Positions 11,183 through 27,407 are shown, counted from the first letter of the stretch. The stretch: DNA of 47,862 bases from Deltaproteobacteria bacterium (GCA_003696105.1 RFGE01000056.1:1-47862); one strand, 5' to 3'. The notes: a model not told the origin generated them from the sequence alone. Translations and numbers: made by a program.

Positions 11183-11991
11183 TCAACTCTGACACACCTT
11201 GCGGTTTTTGCGATTGCGCTTGAGGAAGCGCAGGCGGTCCGCCGCCTTCCTCTTCAGAGACGACTTCGGGTAGTTGCGCGCGAGGACGGCATAGTAGGCG
11301 AGCGCATCGGTGCACCAGCGGAGCTTCTCGGCGCTCGTTCCCGCCCGAAATAGCGCGTCGTCGGCCCACTCGCTCTGCTTGTACTCGTCGAACACCTTCT
11401 GGTAGATGGCGATCGCCTTTTCGAAGTTGCCGGCGCGGAAGTGGGCCTCGCCCCAGTAGTACATCGCGTCGTCGGCCAGCTCGTGTCCGGGCCACTTGCG
11501 CACGAACGTGCTGAACCCGACGCTGGCCTTCTGGAAGTCGCCCGCGGCCAGCGCGCGCTTGGCGTCGCTGTAGGTGTCCGCCGCGCTCTTGGGCGGCGGT
11601 TGGTTGGCCTTTTCCTCGAGGGCGGTGAGCCGCGAGTCGAACGCGGCGAGCCGCGCCTCGTAGCTGGCCTGCAGTTGCTGGATCTGCGTGCGCAGCTCGC
11701 TGGCGATGCGCTGCGCTTCCTGCACGGTCCCGTTCATCGCCGCGAGCTGTTCGCGCATCGCCTGGACGTCCGCGCCCAGGTCCGCGCTGTTTCGCTGCAA
11801 CAGCTCCGTCGCCTGCGACAGCACGCGCTCGAGCTGCGCGATCTTGTTTTGCAGCTCGGACTCTTTGGTTTCGAGGCGCTGTTCGATGGCGTCGACGTCG
11901 CGGCGAAGCTGGTCGCCCGCCCGCTTCGACGTGAACGCGAAACAGCCGGATAGGGCCGCCGCGACGAGCGCCCAGATCGCAACCTGGCGCA

Positions 11992-11995
<4 letters not shown>
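11183..11995 (-). CDS. cpoB: CpoB/YbgF-like TPR protein of the Tol-Pal system
   Basis: A 270-residue periplasmic protein with the CpoB layout: a signal sequence with lipobox LSGC (Cys18), a long coiled coil from about 30 to 135 rich in Leu, Glu and Gln, then TPR repeats (ADTYSDAKRALAAGDFQKAS, DDAMYYWGEAHFRAGNFEKA) ending in a basic Lys/Arg-rich tail. In E. coli CpoB coordinates Tol-Pal constriction with peptidoglycan synthesis. The ATG overlaps the stop of the Pal-like gene (ATGA), a second ATG follows directly. TolQ, TolR, TolA and TolB are not in this window. Lipidation, unusual for E. coli CpoB, is inferred from the Cys. Confidence 0.85.
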
Positions 11996-12774
<779 letters not shown>

Positions 12775-12781
12775 CGCCGTC

Positions 12782-12810
12782 ACCCTATGCCCGGTTGCGT
12801 CCGCCGTCAA
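12782..12810 (-). promoter_or_regulatory. probable promoter of the Pal-cpoB operon
   Basis: On the minus strand: TTGACG (12810-12805), a 17-base spacer, TAGGGT (12787-12782), then 7 bases to the ATG. It again predicts a near-leaderless transcript. Confidence 0.5.
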
Positions 12811-12829
12811 CTTGCCGCCGGGCGGCGCA

Positions 12830-14398
<1,569 letters not shown>

Positions 14399-14540
14399 GG
14401 CCGACTCCAGCCGGGCGGCGGCGCGCCCCGGGGAGCGCCGCGCGCGGGGCGGCCGCCCGCGGGCCTCCCGTCTGCGCGGCCATCGGCGTCCCGCGGTGCA
14501 GGCGGCCAACCACGTGGTGCCATGTCCCGAGTGTCAATGA

Positions 14541-14552
14541 TTCTTGCGCACG
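14541..14552 (+). promoter_or_regulatory. upstream direct repeat, copy 1
   Basis: TTCTTGCGCACG, identical to the copy at 14585. Its centre lies about 124 bases before the predicted start of the sigma-54 promoter at 14645, in the normal range for an enhancer site. The core TGCGCA is self-complementary, as expected for a dimeric Fis-type binder. TGTAAA lies just after this copy. Confidence 0.5.
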
Positions 14553-14584
14553 TGTAAAGATAAATTGCGGTCGGCTGTAAACGT

Positions 14585-14596
14585 TTCTTGCGCACG
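14585..14596 (+). promoter_or_regulatory. upstream direct repeat, copy 2
   Basis: The second exact copy of TTCTTGCGCACG, 44 bases (about four helical turns) from the first, so both would lie on the same face. It is centred near -80 of the sigma-54 promoter. TGTAAA lies just before this copy. Confidence 0.5.
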
Positions 14597-14606
14597 ACGA
14601 ACCGCC

Positions 14607-14630
14607 TGAAATCCAACACGTTGGATTTCA
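14607..14630. promoter_or_regulatory. perfect inverted repeat, 11-base arms
   Basis: TGAAATCCAAC, two bases (AC), then GTTGGATTTCA: a perfect palindrome with 11-base arms in an AT-rich pocket between the divergent regulator genes. No T tract follows, so it reads as an operator for a dimeric regulator rather than a terminator. Its centre is about 52 bases before the predicted sigma-54 transcription start. Confidence 0.6.
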
Positions 14631-14644
14631 TACCCGAACGATGG

Positions 14645-14660
14645 TGGCATGAAGCGTGCT
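14645..14660 (+). promoter_or_regulatory. sigma-54 promoter upstream of the REC-PilZ gene
   Basis: TGGCATGAAGCGTGCT matches the sigma-54 consensus TGGCAYR-N4-TTGCW except for one base (GTGC for TTGC), with GG and GC exactly 12 bases apart. The predicted start near 14671 leaves a leader of about 50 bases before the ATG at 14723. Confidence 0.6.
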
Positions 14661-14722
14661 AGTTCACTGAAGCGAATTTCGGTAATCGGCGACACACAAC
14701 CTGTACGCTCCGGCACCTTTTC

Positions 14723-15697
14723 ATGAAGATCCTCGTAGTCGACGATGAGCACAGCTTCGGCCGGCTGTTGGGCCACACCCTCAAGCGGCTGGGCCACAAG
14801 CCCGTGCTCGCGACGCATCCGCGGGACGCGCTCGACCAACTGGCGCCGGACATCGACGCGGTCATCACCGACATCGACATGCCGGAGATGAGCGGCGTCG
14901 ACCTGGCGCGCGCGATCCTCGCGCGAGACGAGGCGATGCCGATCGCATTTTGCACCGGCAGCGCACCCGAAGGCCGCGCGCGATCCGAAGCGGCGGCGCT
15001 CGGTCGCGTGTTGCCGAAGGTGTGGACCGTCGCGGACGTCAAGGACGTGGTCGAGGATCTCCGCCGCCGCCGGGAGGCCGCGCGCAGCACCCCCGCGCCG
15101 GTCGAGGCCCGCCCCGCCGCCGCGTCGCCGGTGCTCGAGGCGGCGGCTGCCGGCGCCGACCCGGACACGATCGAGCCGGCGCCGCGCGCGCGGTCGCGGC
15201 GGCGCGCCCGCCGGTTGCGCGTCGACATCCCGTCGTGGGACCACGTCCTCCGCATGTGCCGTGCGGCCGGTTCGCGACCGGTGCGCATCGCGGTGCCCGC
15301 ACCGTCCGGCCTCGCCGCGGGCACTCCGGTCGACGTGAGTCTCGTGTTGCCCGAGGAGATCAGCGTCAAGATCGACGGCGTGGTCCGGTCGGTCGAGGAC
15401 GGCGGCGACGGGCGCGCGCGCGCCCGCGTGGAGCTGGTCGGCCTCACCGCCGACGTCGCGGGGCGCTTGCAGCGGCTCGCCGAGGCCGAGCAGCCGACCA
15501 CGCCCCGCCCGCGGTTGAGCGCCTACCTGCACGTTCGCGGCACGGCGCGGCGCGGCGCCGCCGCGGCCGGCCGGCTCGCGCGCGGCACCGATCGCGACAT
15601 GCGCGTGAGCGACCTGATGCGCGCCAACGACCGCCTGCGCGCCCAGATCGACGGGCTGGCGGCGGCGCTCGCGGCGTCGGAGGCCGGCGACGACTGA
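14723..15697 (+). CDS. response regulator with PilZ-like domain
   Basis: A 324-residue protein. The receiver domain (1-118) has Asp7-Asp8, phosphoacceptor Asp50 (VITDIDMPEM), Thr78 (FCTGSA) and Lys99. A Pro/Ala linker of about 45 residues leads to a basic stretch (RARSRRRARRLR), then about residues 190-255 look like the myxobacterial PilZ-type domain (PVRIAVPAP, GTPVDVSLVLPEE, IDGVVRSVED). The C terminus forms a short coiled coil (LMRANDRLRAQIDGLAAAL). PilZ domains often bind cyclic di-GMP; the basic stretch could be the usual RxxxR part, but I cannot show ligand binding. It is divergent from the sigma-54 activator and has its own sigma-54-like promoter. Confidence 0.8.
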   Translation: MKILVVDDEHSFGRLLGHTLKRLGHKPVLATHPRDALDQLAPDIDAVITDIDMPEMSGVDLARAILARDEAMPIAFCTGSAPEGRARSEAAALGRVLPKVWTVADVKDVVEDLRRRREAARSTPAPVEARPAAASPVLEAAAAGADPDTIEPAPRARSRRRARRLRVDIPSWDHVLRMCRAAGSRPVRIAVPAPSGLAAGTPVDVSLVLPEEISVKIDGVVRSVEDGGDGRARARVELVGLTADVAGRLQRLAEAEQPTTPRPRLSAYLHVRGTARRGAAAAGRLARGTDRDMRVSDLMRANDRLRAQIDGLAAALAASEAGDD

Positions 15698-15709
15698 AGG
15701 GTTCGACAT

Positions 15710-15787
15710 CGAGAGGGATCGAGGCGCGGGGCGTCCTCTTCCCCCCATCCACCCATCCCCCCACGACGACCGCGCCTCTCCCTCTCG
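15710..15787. repeat. hairpin-forming repeat, copy 1
   Basis: Left arm CGAGAGGGA-TC-GAGGCGCGG at 15710-15729, right arm CCGCGCCTCTCCCTCTCG at 15770-15787. Apart from a two-base TC bulge, the arms are complementary over 18 pairs around a pyrimidine-rich loop of about 40 bases. It starts 13 bases after the REC-PilZ stop codon. Confidence 0.75.
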
Positions 15788-15835
15788 AACTTTGCGCCCG
15801 GCGCCCGGCGCCGACCTGACAACCGAATCACCGAG

Positions 15836-15925
15836 CCCGAGAGGGCCCCGCACGGGATCGAGGCGCGGGGCGCCCTCCCCCCACATTCGACCCTTCTCCG
15901 CCGCCCTCGCCCGCCCTCTCGGCCC
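15836..15925. repeat. hairpin-forming repeat, diverged copy 2
   Basis: Contains the same core GGGATCGAGGCGCGGGGCG at 15854-15872 followed by a pyrimidine-rich run. Outer arms CCGAGAGGGC and GCCCTCTCGG close it. It is more diverged than copies 1 and 3, with extra bases between the outer arm and the core. Confidence 0.55.
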
Positions 15926-15965
15926 ATTTCCCTCCCCGCGGCCCGCACGGCCGCGCCGTCTCCCT

Positions 15966-16035
15966 CGAGAGGGATCGAGGCGCGGGGCGTTCACTTCCCT
16001 CCGACCCCCCTGCGACGACCGCGCCTCTCCCTCTC
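15966..16035. repeat. hairpin-forming repeat, copy 3
   Basis: Left arm from 15966 is identical to copy 1 over 25 bases (15966-15990); the right arm at 16013-16035 is identical to copy 1 over 23 bases. The loop between differs. It lies between converging genes (REC-PilZ and ddl), so it may also act in termination. Confidence 0.75.
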
Positions 16036-16087
16036 CCCCTTTTGCCCCGCGGCCGGTTTCTGGCCCGCGGCCGGCCGCCGCACCGGG

Positions 16088-16970
<883 letters not shown>

Positions 16971-16981
<11 letters not shown>

Positions 16982-17966
16982 CGAGCACCTTCACTTCCAG
17001 CGCGAGGTCGACGCCGTGGACCTCGCGCACGCGGTCGCGCACGCGGTCGATGAGCGCGAGCATGTCGGCGGCGGTGGCGCGTCCCGCGTTGACCAGCCAG
17101 TTGGCGTGAACCGGCGAGCAGACGGCGTCGCCGACCCGCTCGCCCTTGAGCCCGGCCGCCTCGATCAGCCGGCCCGCGAAGTCGCCGGGCGGGTTCTTGA
17201 AGATCGAGCCGGCGTTGGCGACCCGCTTCGGCTCGCGGGCGCGCCGCCGCCGCCGGAGCGCCGCCACGTCCGCTTCGATCGCCGCGAGGTCGCGCGCGCG
17301 CAACGCCAGGCGGGCGCTGGCCACGATCTCGTCGGGCGGCAGCGCGGAGCCGCGGTAGACGAATCCGCATGCGGCGTTGTCCCGCACGGCGAGTTGTCCG
17401 TCGGCGAGCCGGACCGACCGCACCTCGACGGTCACGTCCTTGAACTCGCCCAGGTAGGTGCCGGCGTTCATGACCAGACCGCCGCCGACCGACCCGGGGA
17501 CGCCGGCGAGGAACTCGACGCCACCGAGCCCCCAGCGCATCGCCGCCGCGAGCAGCTTGCCCGTGGCGACCCCGGCGTCGACCTCGACGTCGCCGGCGCC
17601 GACTCGCGCGATCCGGCGCAGCCGCCGCGTCGCGATCACGACGCCGCGAATGCCGCCGTCGCGGACCAGCAGGTTCGTGCCCGCGCCGACCGCGACGATC
17701 GGCAGGCCCCGCTCCCGGCAGCCGGCGACCAGCGCCTGCAGCAGGCCGATCGAGTCGGGCTCGGCCCAGGCGTCGGCCGGACCGCCGATGCGCAGCGTGG
17801 TGCGCCGCGCCATCGGCACGTCGAACGTCACCCGATCGCCGAGCAGGTCGGTCAACCACGCGCGGTCGCCGGCGGCAAGCCCGCGCGAGCGGCTCATCGG
17901 TCGCTCGATGGGGCCCGCCGCGCGCGAATCCGATCGCTGCACCCGCTCGAACTGCGCACCGGCCAC
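16971..17966 (-). CDS. murB: UDP-N-acetylenolpyruvoylglucosamine reductase
   Basis: MurB reduces UDP-GlcNAc-enolpyruvate to UDP-MurNAc with FAD and NADPH. The 331-residue product shows the FAD-binding TTLRIGGPADAW, VGAGTNLLVRDGGI, GVEFLAGVPGSVGGGLVMNAGT, YRGS (the catalytic-region Tyr and Ser), and AGSIFKNP, then the C-terminal VHANWLVN with a histidine-glutamate region, typical of MurB. The GTG start at 17966 is 9 bases after murC; an ATG at 17897 would remove 23 non-conserved residues and is a real alternative. Confidence 0.95.
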
Positions 17967-17975
17967 GGGGCTCGC

Positions 17976-19356
<1,381 letters not shown>

Positions 19357-19373
<17 letters not shown>

Positions 19374-20457
19374 GTTCGATCCAGTCGACGATGCGGTCGG
19401 CCGCGTCGGGCCGCCCGAGCGCCTTCATACCACTTCTCATACGCTCGAGGGCGGCCGGATCATCCATCAGGGCGGCGATCGCGTCGGCGAGGCGGCGGCC
19501 GTCGAGTGTGGTCTGGCGCAGCATCAACGCCGCGCCGCGCGCGGCCAGCTCGCGCGCGTTGATCTCCTGGTGGTTGTCGGCGGCCGTCGGCAGTGGGATC
19601 AGAATGGCCGGCACGCCGGCGACCGCCAGCTCGGCGACCGTCGCCGCGCCGGCCCGCGCGACGACCAGGTCGGCCCACGCGTACTGGGCCGCCATGTCGT
19701 CGATGAACGCGCGACAGTCGGCGTGCACGCCGGCATCGGCGTACCGCCGCCGGGTGCGCTCGAGGTCGCGCTCGCCCGTCTGGTGGACGACCGCCACCTC
19801 GCGGCCGCGCCGGCGCAACTCGGCGACCGCGTCCACCACGAGTTCGTTGATCGCGATCGCGCCCTGCGACCCGCCGAACGCGAACAGCCGCAGCGGTCGG
19901 TCCGGGTCGCGCTCGGCCGCGCCGTCCCGCCCGCCGTCGGTGAGGCGGGCGCGCAGCGCGGCGCGGATCGGCGTGCCAGTCATGACGACCCGCTTGGGCG
20001 CGAAGAACCGGCGCGTCTCGTCGAACGCGATGAACACGGCGCGGGCGATCTTGCCCAGGATCTTGTTGGTGAGCCCGGGGATCGAGTTTTGCTCGAGCAC
20101 CGCCACCGGCACCCGCGACAGCCATCCGGCGAGCACCGCGGGGCCCGAGGCGTAGCCGCCGACGCCGAGGATGGCGTCCGGGCGAAACGACCGGATGATG
20201 CGGCGCGACTGCCACAGCGCGCGCGGGATGCGCAGCGCGCCGCGGACGGCGCCCCACGGGCCGACGGTCTTGATGCCGCTGATGTCGATGGTCGCGAGCG
20301 GCCAGCCGAGCTTGTCGAGCACCCGCGCCTCGATGCCGCGTTCGGTGCCGACGAACAGCACGTCGGCGTCCGGGTGGCGCGCGCGGAGCGCCTCGGCGAC
20401 CGCGACGCCCGGAAACAGGTGGCCGCCGGTTCCGCCGCCCGCGATCAACAGCCGCAT
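19357..20457 (-). CDS. murG: UDP-GlcNAc:lipid I N-acetylglucosaminyltransferase
   Basis: MurG makes lipid II by adding GlcNAc to lipid I on the inner face of the membrane. The 366-residue GT28 protein has [10 protein letters not shown] at residues 7-16, [34 protein letters not shown] and the donor-binding segment [21 protein letters not shown] with [12 protein letters not shown]. The ATG overlaps the ftsW stop (TGATG). The reading frame stays open far upstream, but that part is the opposite frame of ftsW and murD. Confidence 0.97.
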
Positions 20458-21821
20458 CACGCCCTCGCGATCGCGACGCGCGCGCGGCGGCGGCGCGCGC
20501 CGACGCGGTTGATCACGACGCGCCGGCGGGCCGGCGGCGGCGGCGCGCGGCGCGACACGTTGAGGACCAGGCCGATCAGGAACATCGACGTGACCAGCGA
20601 CGAGCCGCCGTAGCTCACCAGCGGCAACGTGAGCCCCTTGGCCGGCAACACGCCGAGCACGACGCCCGCGTTGACGAGCGCCTGGAACGCGAACGTCACG
20701 GTGATGCCGAACGCGAGGTATGCGCCATAGACGTCGCGCGCGCCAAGGGCCGCCCGCACGCCCCGCCACAGCACCACCGCGAACAGCACGAGGACCGCGC
20801 AGATGCCGGCGAAGCCGAGTTCCTCGCCGATGCCGGACAGGATGAAGTCGCTGTGCATCTCGGGCATGTAGCCGAGGTGCTGCCGGCCGCGACCGAGGCC
20901 GACGCCGGTCGCGCCGCCCGAGCCGACGGCGATGAGCGACTGGACGACCTGGTACGCGACGCCGTCGGCGTAGGCCTCGGGGTTGAAGTAGGCCATGAAC
21001 CGCTTGAGCCGCCATGGCGTGCCGACGATCGCGTAGTACACGGCGGGCGCCGCCGCGAGGACCGACAGTGCGATGTAGCTCACCTTCGCGCCGGCGACGA
21101 ACAGCAGCGTGAGGGTCGTCGCGCCCAGGATGATGGCCGAGCCGAGGTCGGGTTGTAGAAGCAACAAGCCCATCATCGCGGCGCACACCACCAGGTGCGG
21201 CACGAACCCGATGGTGAACGCCTTGACGCGATCGGCCTTGCGCGCGAGCGAGTAGGCCAGATACGAGATCAGCGCCAGCTTGGCGATCTCGACCGGTTGA
21301 AACGTGAGCGGCCCGATCGCGAACCAGCGGGCCGCGCCGTTGATGCGCGCGCCGAAAAACGGCACGCTGGCCAGCAGCGCGAGAGCGACGAGCAGCAGCT
21401 TGTAGGTGTGCCGCCGCAGCCAGCGGTAATTCATCGTGGCGCCGGCCGCCATCGCGGCCAAGCCGAGGGACAGCCACACCAGCTGGCGCTGCAAAAAGTA
21501 CGTGGAGTCGCCGTGCTTGTTGAGCGCGTAGACCGCGCTCGAGCTGAAGATCTCGACGGTGCCGATGCACACGAGCACCAAGGTGGCGGCCAGCAGCACG
21601 AGGTCGATGCCGCGTTCCGGCACTTCGACGATCGGCTGCTGGTCGACCAGCACGGGGCTGGAGCCGCGCGGCGGGCGAGCCTCGGGCACGCGCGGTCTGG
21701 CGGACGCGCGCTGTGGCGGGCGCGCGCGGCGAACGCCGCTGGCGCGGGCCGCGAGGCTTCGCCGGCTCGCCGCGCTCATCCGTCCGGCCGAAGCGAAGTT
21801 GTCGGAGCGGTCCGCTGTCAC
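20457..21821 (-). CDS. ftsW: septal glycosyltransferase FtsW (SEDS)
   Basis: FtsW polymerises lipid II at the septum with FtsI. The 454-residue protein begins with an Arg/Pro-rich cytoplasmic extension of about 70 residues, longer than usual, then about ten membrane helices. SEDS motifs visible are INGAARWF, FQPVEIAKL, LLLQPDLGSA, and LPLVSYGGSSL near the end, followed by a basic tail. The GTG start is supported by AGGAG five bases upstream and by a GTGA overlap with the murD stop; an ATG 14 codons later is the alternative. It lies directly before murG. Confidence 0.95.
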   Translation of the reverse strand: MTADRSDNFASAGRMSAASRRSLAARASGVRRARPPQRASARPRVPEARPPRGSSPVLVDQQPIVEVPERGIDLVLLAATLVLVCIGTVEIFSSSAVYALNKHGDSTYFLQRQLVWLSLGLAAMAAGATMNYRWLRRHTYKLLLVALALLASVPFFGARINGAARWFAIGPLTFQPVEIAKLALISYLAYSLARKADRVKAFTIGFVPHLVVCAAMMGLLLLQPDLGSAIILGATTLTLLFVAGAKVSYIALSVLAAAPAVYYAIVGTPWRLKRFMAYFNPEAYADGVAYQVVQSLIAVGSGGATGVGLGRGRQHLGYMPEMHSDFILSGIGEELGFAGICAVLVLFAVVLWRGVRAALGARDVYGAYLAFGITVTFAFQALVNAGVVLGVLPAKGLTLPLVSYGGSSLVTSMFLIGLVLNVSRRAPPPPARRRVVINRVGARRRRARVAIARA

Positions 21822-23233
21822 GGCGACTCCTGGGCGGACGCGGGCAGGACGGGTTCGGCCCCCACGGCCGCGAGCGCCGCCCGAAACGCATGGCCGCGCT
21901 CGGCGAAGTTGCGGAACATGTCGTAACTGGCGCACGCTGGCGACAGCACGACCGCGTCGCCGCCGTCGGCCAGCTCGGTGGCGCGCACGACCGCGTCGCG
22001 CATGTCCGCCGCGTCGACGATCGGATAGCGCGCGCCGTGCTCCTCGGCGGCGGCACGGATCAGCGGCGCCGCCTCGCCGAGCAGCACGAGGCCCTTGCAC
22101 ACGTCGTCGAGCGCGGCCAACAGCGGCTCGTACGAGCCGCCCTTGTCGACGCCCCCCGCGATGAGGACGACCGGCCGCGGGAACCCGGCCAGCGACGCCG
22201 CCACCGCCGCCACGTTGGTGCCCTTGGAGTCGTCGTAGTAGAGGATGTCGCCCCGGCGGCCGACCAGCTCCATGCGGTGCGGCTGCGGGCGAAACGCGCG
22301 CGCCCCGGCGCGCACCGCGTCCGGCGGCACGCCGGCGACGCGCGCCGCGAGGTAGGCGGCCATCGCGTTTTCGACGTTGTGCCGGCCCACGAGGGGCAGG
22401 TCGGCGAGCGGATAGCGCTCCTCGCCGCCGCCGGGCAACCGCAGCGCGATCGCGTCGCCGCCGGGCGCGATGCATGCGCCGCGGTCGACCTCGCCGGTCG
22501 ACGAGAACACCAGCGGTTGCGCCTCGGATTGGCGCAGGCCATCGACGGTGAGCGGGCAGTTCGCGTTGGCGATGCCGACGTCGTCGCGCGTCTGCCAGCG
22601 AAACACGCGGGTCTTCATCGACGCATAGCGCTCCAACGTGCCGTAGCGGTCGAGGTGGTCCGGCGTGATGTTCAGGCACGCGGCCACACGCGGGCGAAAC
22701 GACGTACAGAACTCGAGCATGAACCCCGCCACCTCGGCGACGATCAAGCCGCCCGGCCGATTCGCGTCCGAATCGACGGCGTCGATCAGCGGCATGTTGC
22801 CGAGGTTGCCGCCGCAAAACGTCGGCCGGCCGGAGGCGGCGCACAGCGCTCCGGCCAGCGCGGTCGTCGTGGACTTGCCGTTCGTGCCGGTGATCGCGAT
22901 GAGCGGCGCGTCCGGGTGGAGAAAGCGGTAGGCGAGTTCGATCTCGGCGATGACCTCGACGCCCGCGGCGCGCGCGGCACGGGTTTCCGGCAGTTCGGGC
23001 ACGCCCGGGCTCATCACCACCAGGTCGGCGGCGCGAAACGACGCCTCGTCGTGGCCGCCCACCTCGAGCCGGTCGACGACGCCGTCGAGCGCGGCCGCCG
23101 CGTCGCCGAGTTCCGCCAGCGGCTTGCGGTCCGTGGCGGTCACCCGCGCGCCGCGGGCCGCGCAGAACCGCGCGACGGCGACGCCCGTCTGGGCGAGCCC
23201 GACCACGACCACGCGCTTGCCGCGCAGATCCAT
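21818..23233 (-). CDS. murD: UDP-MurNAc-L-alanine--D-glutamate ligase
   Basis: MurD adds D-Glu to UDP-MurNAc-L-Ala. The 471-residue Mur ligase has VVVVGLAQTGVA at the N terminus, MSPGVP, P-loop TGTNGKST (115-122), NITPDHLDRY, the lysine expected to be carbamylated (Lys207 in SMKTRVF), YDDSKGTN and LSPACASYDMF. One feature is odd: the usual ELSSFQLE segment reads EVAGFMLE (167-174), which keeps the metal-binding Glu167 but replaces both serines and the glutamine. It is separated from mraY by 90 bases and overlaps ftsW. Confidence 0.95.
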   Translation of the reverse strand: MDLRGKRVVVVGLAQTGVAVARFCAARGARVTATDRKPLAELGDAAAALDGVVDRLEVGGHDEASFRAADLVVMSPGVPELPETRAARAAGVEVIAEIELAYRFLHPDAPLIAITGTNGKSTTTALAGALCAASGRPTFCGGNLGNMPLIDAVDSDANRPGGLIVAEVAGFMLEFCTSFRPRVAACLNITPDHLDRYGTLERYASMKTRVFRWQTRDDVGIANANCPLTVDGLRQSEAQPLVFSSTGEVDRGACIAPGGDAIALRLPGGGEERYPLADLPLVGRHNVENAMAAYLAARVAGVPPDAVRAGARAFRPQPHRMELVGRRGDILYYDDSKGTNVAAVAASLAGFPRPVVLIAGGVDKGGSYEPLLAALDDVCKGLVLLGEAAPLIRAAAEEHGARYPIVDAADMRDAVVRATELADGGDAVVLSPACASYDMFRNFAERGHAFRAALAAVGAEPVLPASAQESP

Positions 23234-23323
23234 GCCGCAAGTCTTGGCCGCTTTGGCCGCCGTCGCAAGAAATCGGCGGCGGGCGTCGCCGCGCGCCGAA
23301 AACGCCGGCGGGGCGCGGGTCGG

Positions 23324-24475
23324 TCAGCGCACCTTGAGCGTCGCGAGCGCCAGCAGGGCGAGCAGAACGCTCACGAGCCAGAAGCGGACGATGATCTTCG
23401 GCTCTTCCCAGCCCTTGAGTTCGAAGTGGTGGTGGATCGGCGCCATCAAGAACACGCGCTTGCCGCGGCTCTTGTAGGAGCCGACCTGGATGATCACGCT
23501 CAGCGCCTCGACCACGAACAGCCCGCCGACGATGAGCAGGGTCAGCTCGTTTTTGGTGAGCACGGCCATCATGCCGATGCCGGCGCCGAGCGACAGCGCC
23601 CCGACGTCGCCCATGAACACCGACGCCGGGTACGTGTTGTACCAGAGAAAGCCGATGCCGGCCCCGAGCATCGCCGCGCAGTAGATCGCGAGTTCGTACG
23701 CGCCGTCGACGTGGGCGATGCGCAGGTACTCGGCGATGGTGGATTGGGTGATCGTGCCGTCGGCCGACACGAGGGCGAGGGTCGTCTCGACGCCGGCGAC
23801 GTACGCGAAGATCAGGAAGGTGCCGGCGTTGATGATCGTCGGGCCGATGGCGAGGCCGTCGAGGCCGTCGGTGAGGTTGACGGCGTTGGCGGTGCCGACG
23901 ACGACGACCGACGCGAACAGCACGTAGCCCCAGACCGGCAGGTGGACGCTCGTCTGGTAGAAGTCCACAAACGGGATTTGCAGCGCGAGGCGCACGGACG
24001 GATCGAGCGTGTCGGACGTAAACAGGTACGTGAATGCGGCAAAACACATGCCGAACTCGCAGGCGAGCCGCAGCTTGCCCGATACGCCCTTCGTGTTCTT
24101 GTGGACGACCTTGCGGTAGTCGTCCCAGAACCCGACCGCGCCGAAGCCGACGGTCACCGCGAGCGCGAGCCACACGAGCGTGTTGCGCAGGTCGCACCAC
24201 ATCAGCGTGGCGACGGCCAGCGCGAACAGGATCAAGGAGCCGCCCATCGTCGGCGTGCCCTGCTTTTGCAGGTGCCGCTCGGGGCCGTCGTCGCGAATCG
24301 TCTGGCCGATTTGCTTGCGTTTGAGCTGCTCGATGAACCACGGCCCGAGCAAAAACGAGATCAGCAGCGAAGTGGCGGCCGCCGCGATGATGCGGGTCGA
24401 CGGGTAGCGGAACACGCGCAAGAACCCGAGCCCGTCGACCTTGGCGAGGACGTCGTAAAACAGGTGGAAGAACAT
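23324..24475 (-). CDS. mraY: phospho-MurNAc-pentapeptide transferase
   Basis: MraY transfers phospho-MurNAc-pentapeptide to undecaprenyl phosphate, giving lipid I. The 383-residue polytopic protein has the family motifs in order: QGTPTMGGSLIL, GFWDDYRKV, the catalytic NLTDGLDGLA, FMGDVGALSLG and the cytoplasmic loop APIHHHFELKGW. The ATG start gives a short N-terminal part before the first helix, as in most MraY proteins. It follows the murE-murF gene after 27 bases. Confidence 0.97.
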   Translation of the reverse strand: MFFHLFYDVLAKVDGLGFLRVFRYPSTRIIAAAATSLLISFLLGPWFIEQLKRKQIGQTIRDDGPERHLQKQGTPTMGGSLILFALAVATLMWCDLRNTLVWLALAVTVGFGAVGFWDDYRKVVHKNTKGVSGKLRLACEFGMCFAAFTYLFTSDTLDPSVRLALQIPFVDFYQTSVHLPVWGYVLFASVVVVGTANAVNLTDGLDGLAIGPTIINAGTFLIFAYVAGVETTLALVSADGTITQSTIAEYLRIAHVDGAYELAIYCAAMLGAGIGFLWYNTYPASVFMGDVGALSLGAGIGMMAVLTKNELTLLIVGGLFVVEALSVIIQVGSYKSRGKRVFLMAPIHHHFELKGWEEPKIIVRFWLVSVLLALLALATLKVR

Positions 24476-24502
24476 CGGCGACCCAGGGGTGTGTCCGGTG
24501 GA

Positions 24503-27253
<2,751 letters not shown>

Positions 27254-27407
27254 CGCCGTGTTCCGGCTCCCGAGATCGTAGCGAACGGGGGCCGGCCGGC
27301 ATCATGGTCGCCCGGCGCCGGCGCCGCAACGGCCACGGGCGCCGGTCCGCTCGGCGCCGCGCCCGGTCCCGCGCGCCGCCGGAGCCACGCGGGCCGCCCG
27401 CGCCGCG

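Noticed and set aside
14399-14509. The sigma-54 regulator starting at the TTG at 14509
   Set aside because: It adds 37 Arg/Pro-rich residues with no homology; the GTG at 14398 has GGAG in the right place and lies just before the receiver domain.
14500-14525. A sigma-54 promoter on the minus strand for the regulator gene
   Set aside because: A TGGCAC exists, but no GC lies 12 bases after its GG.
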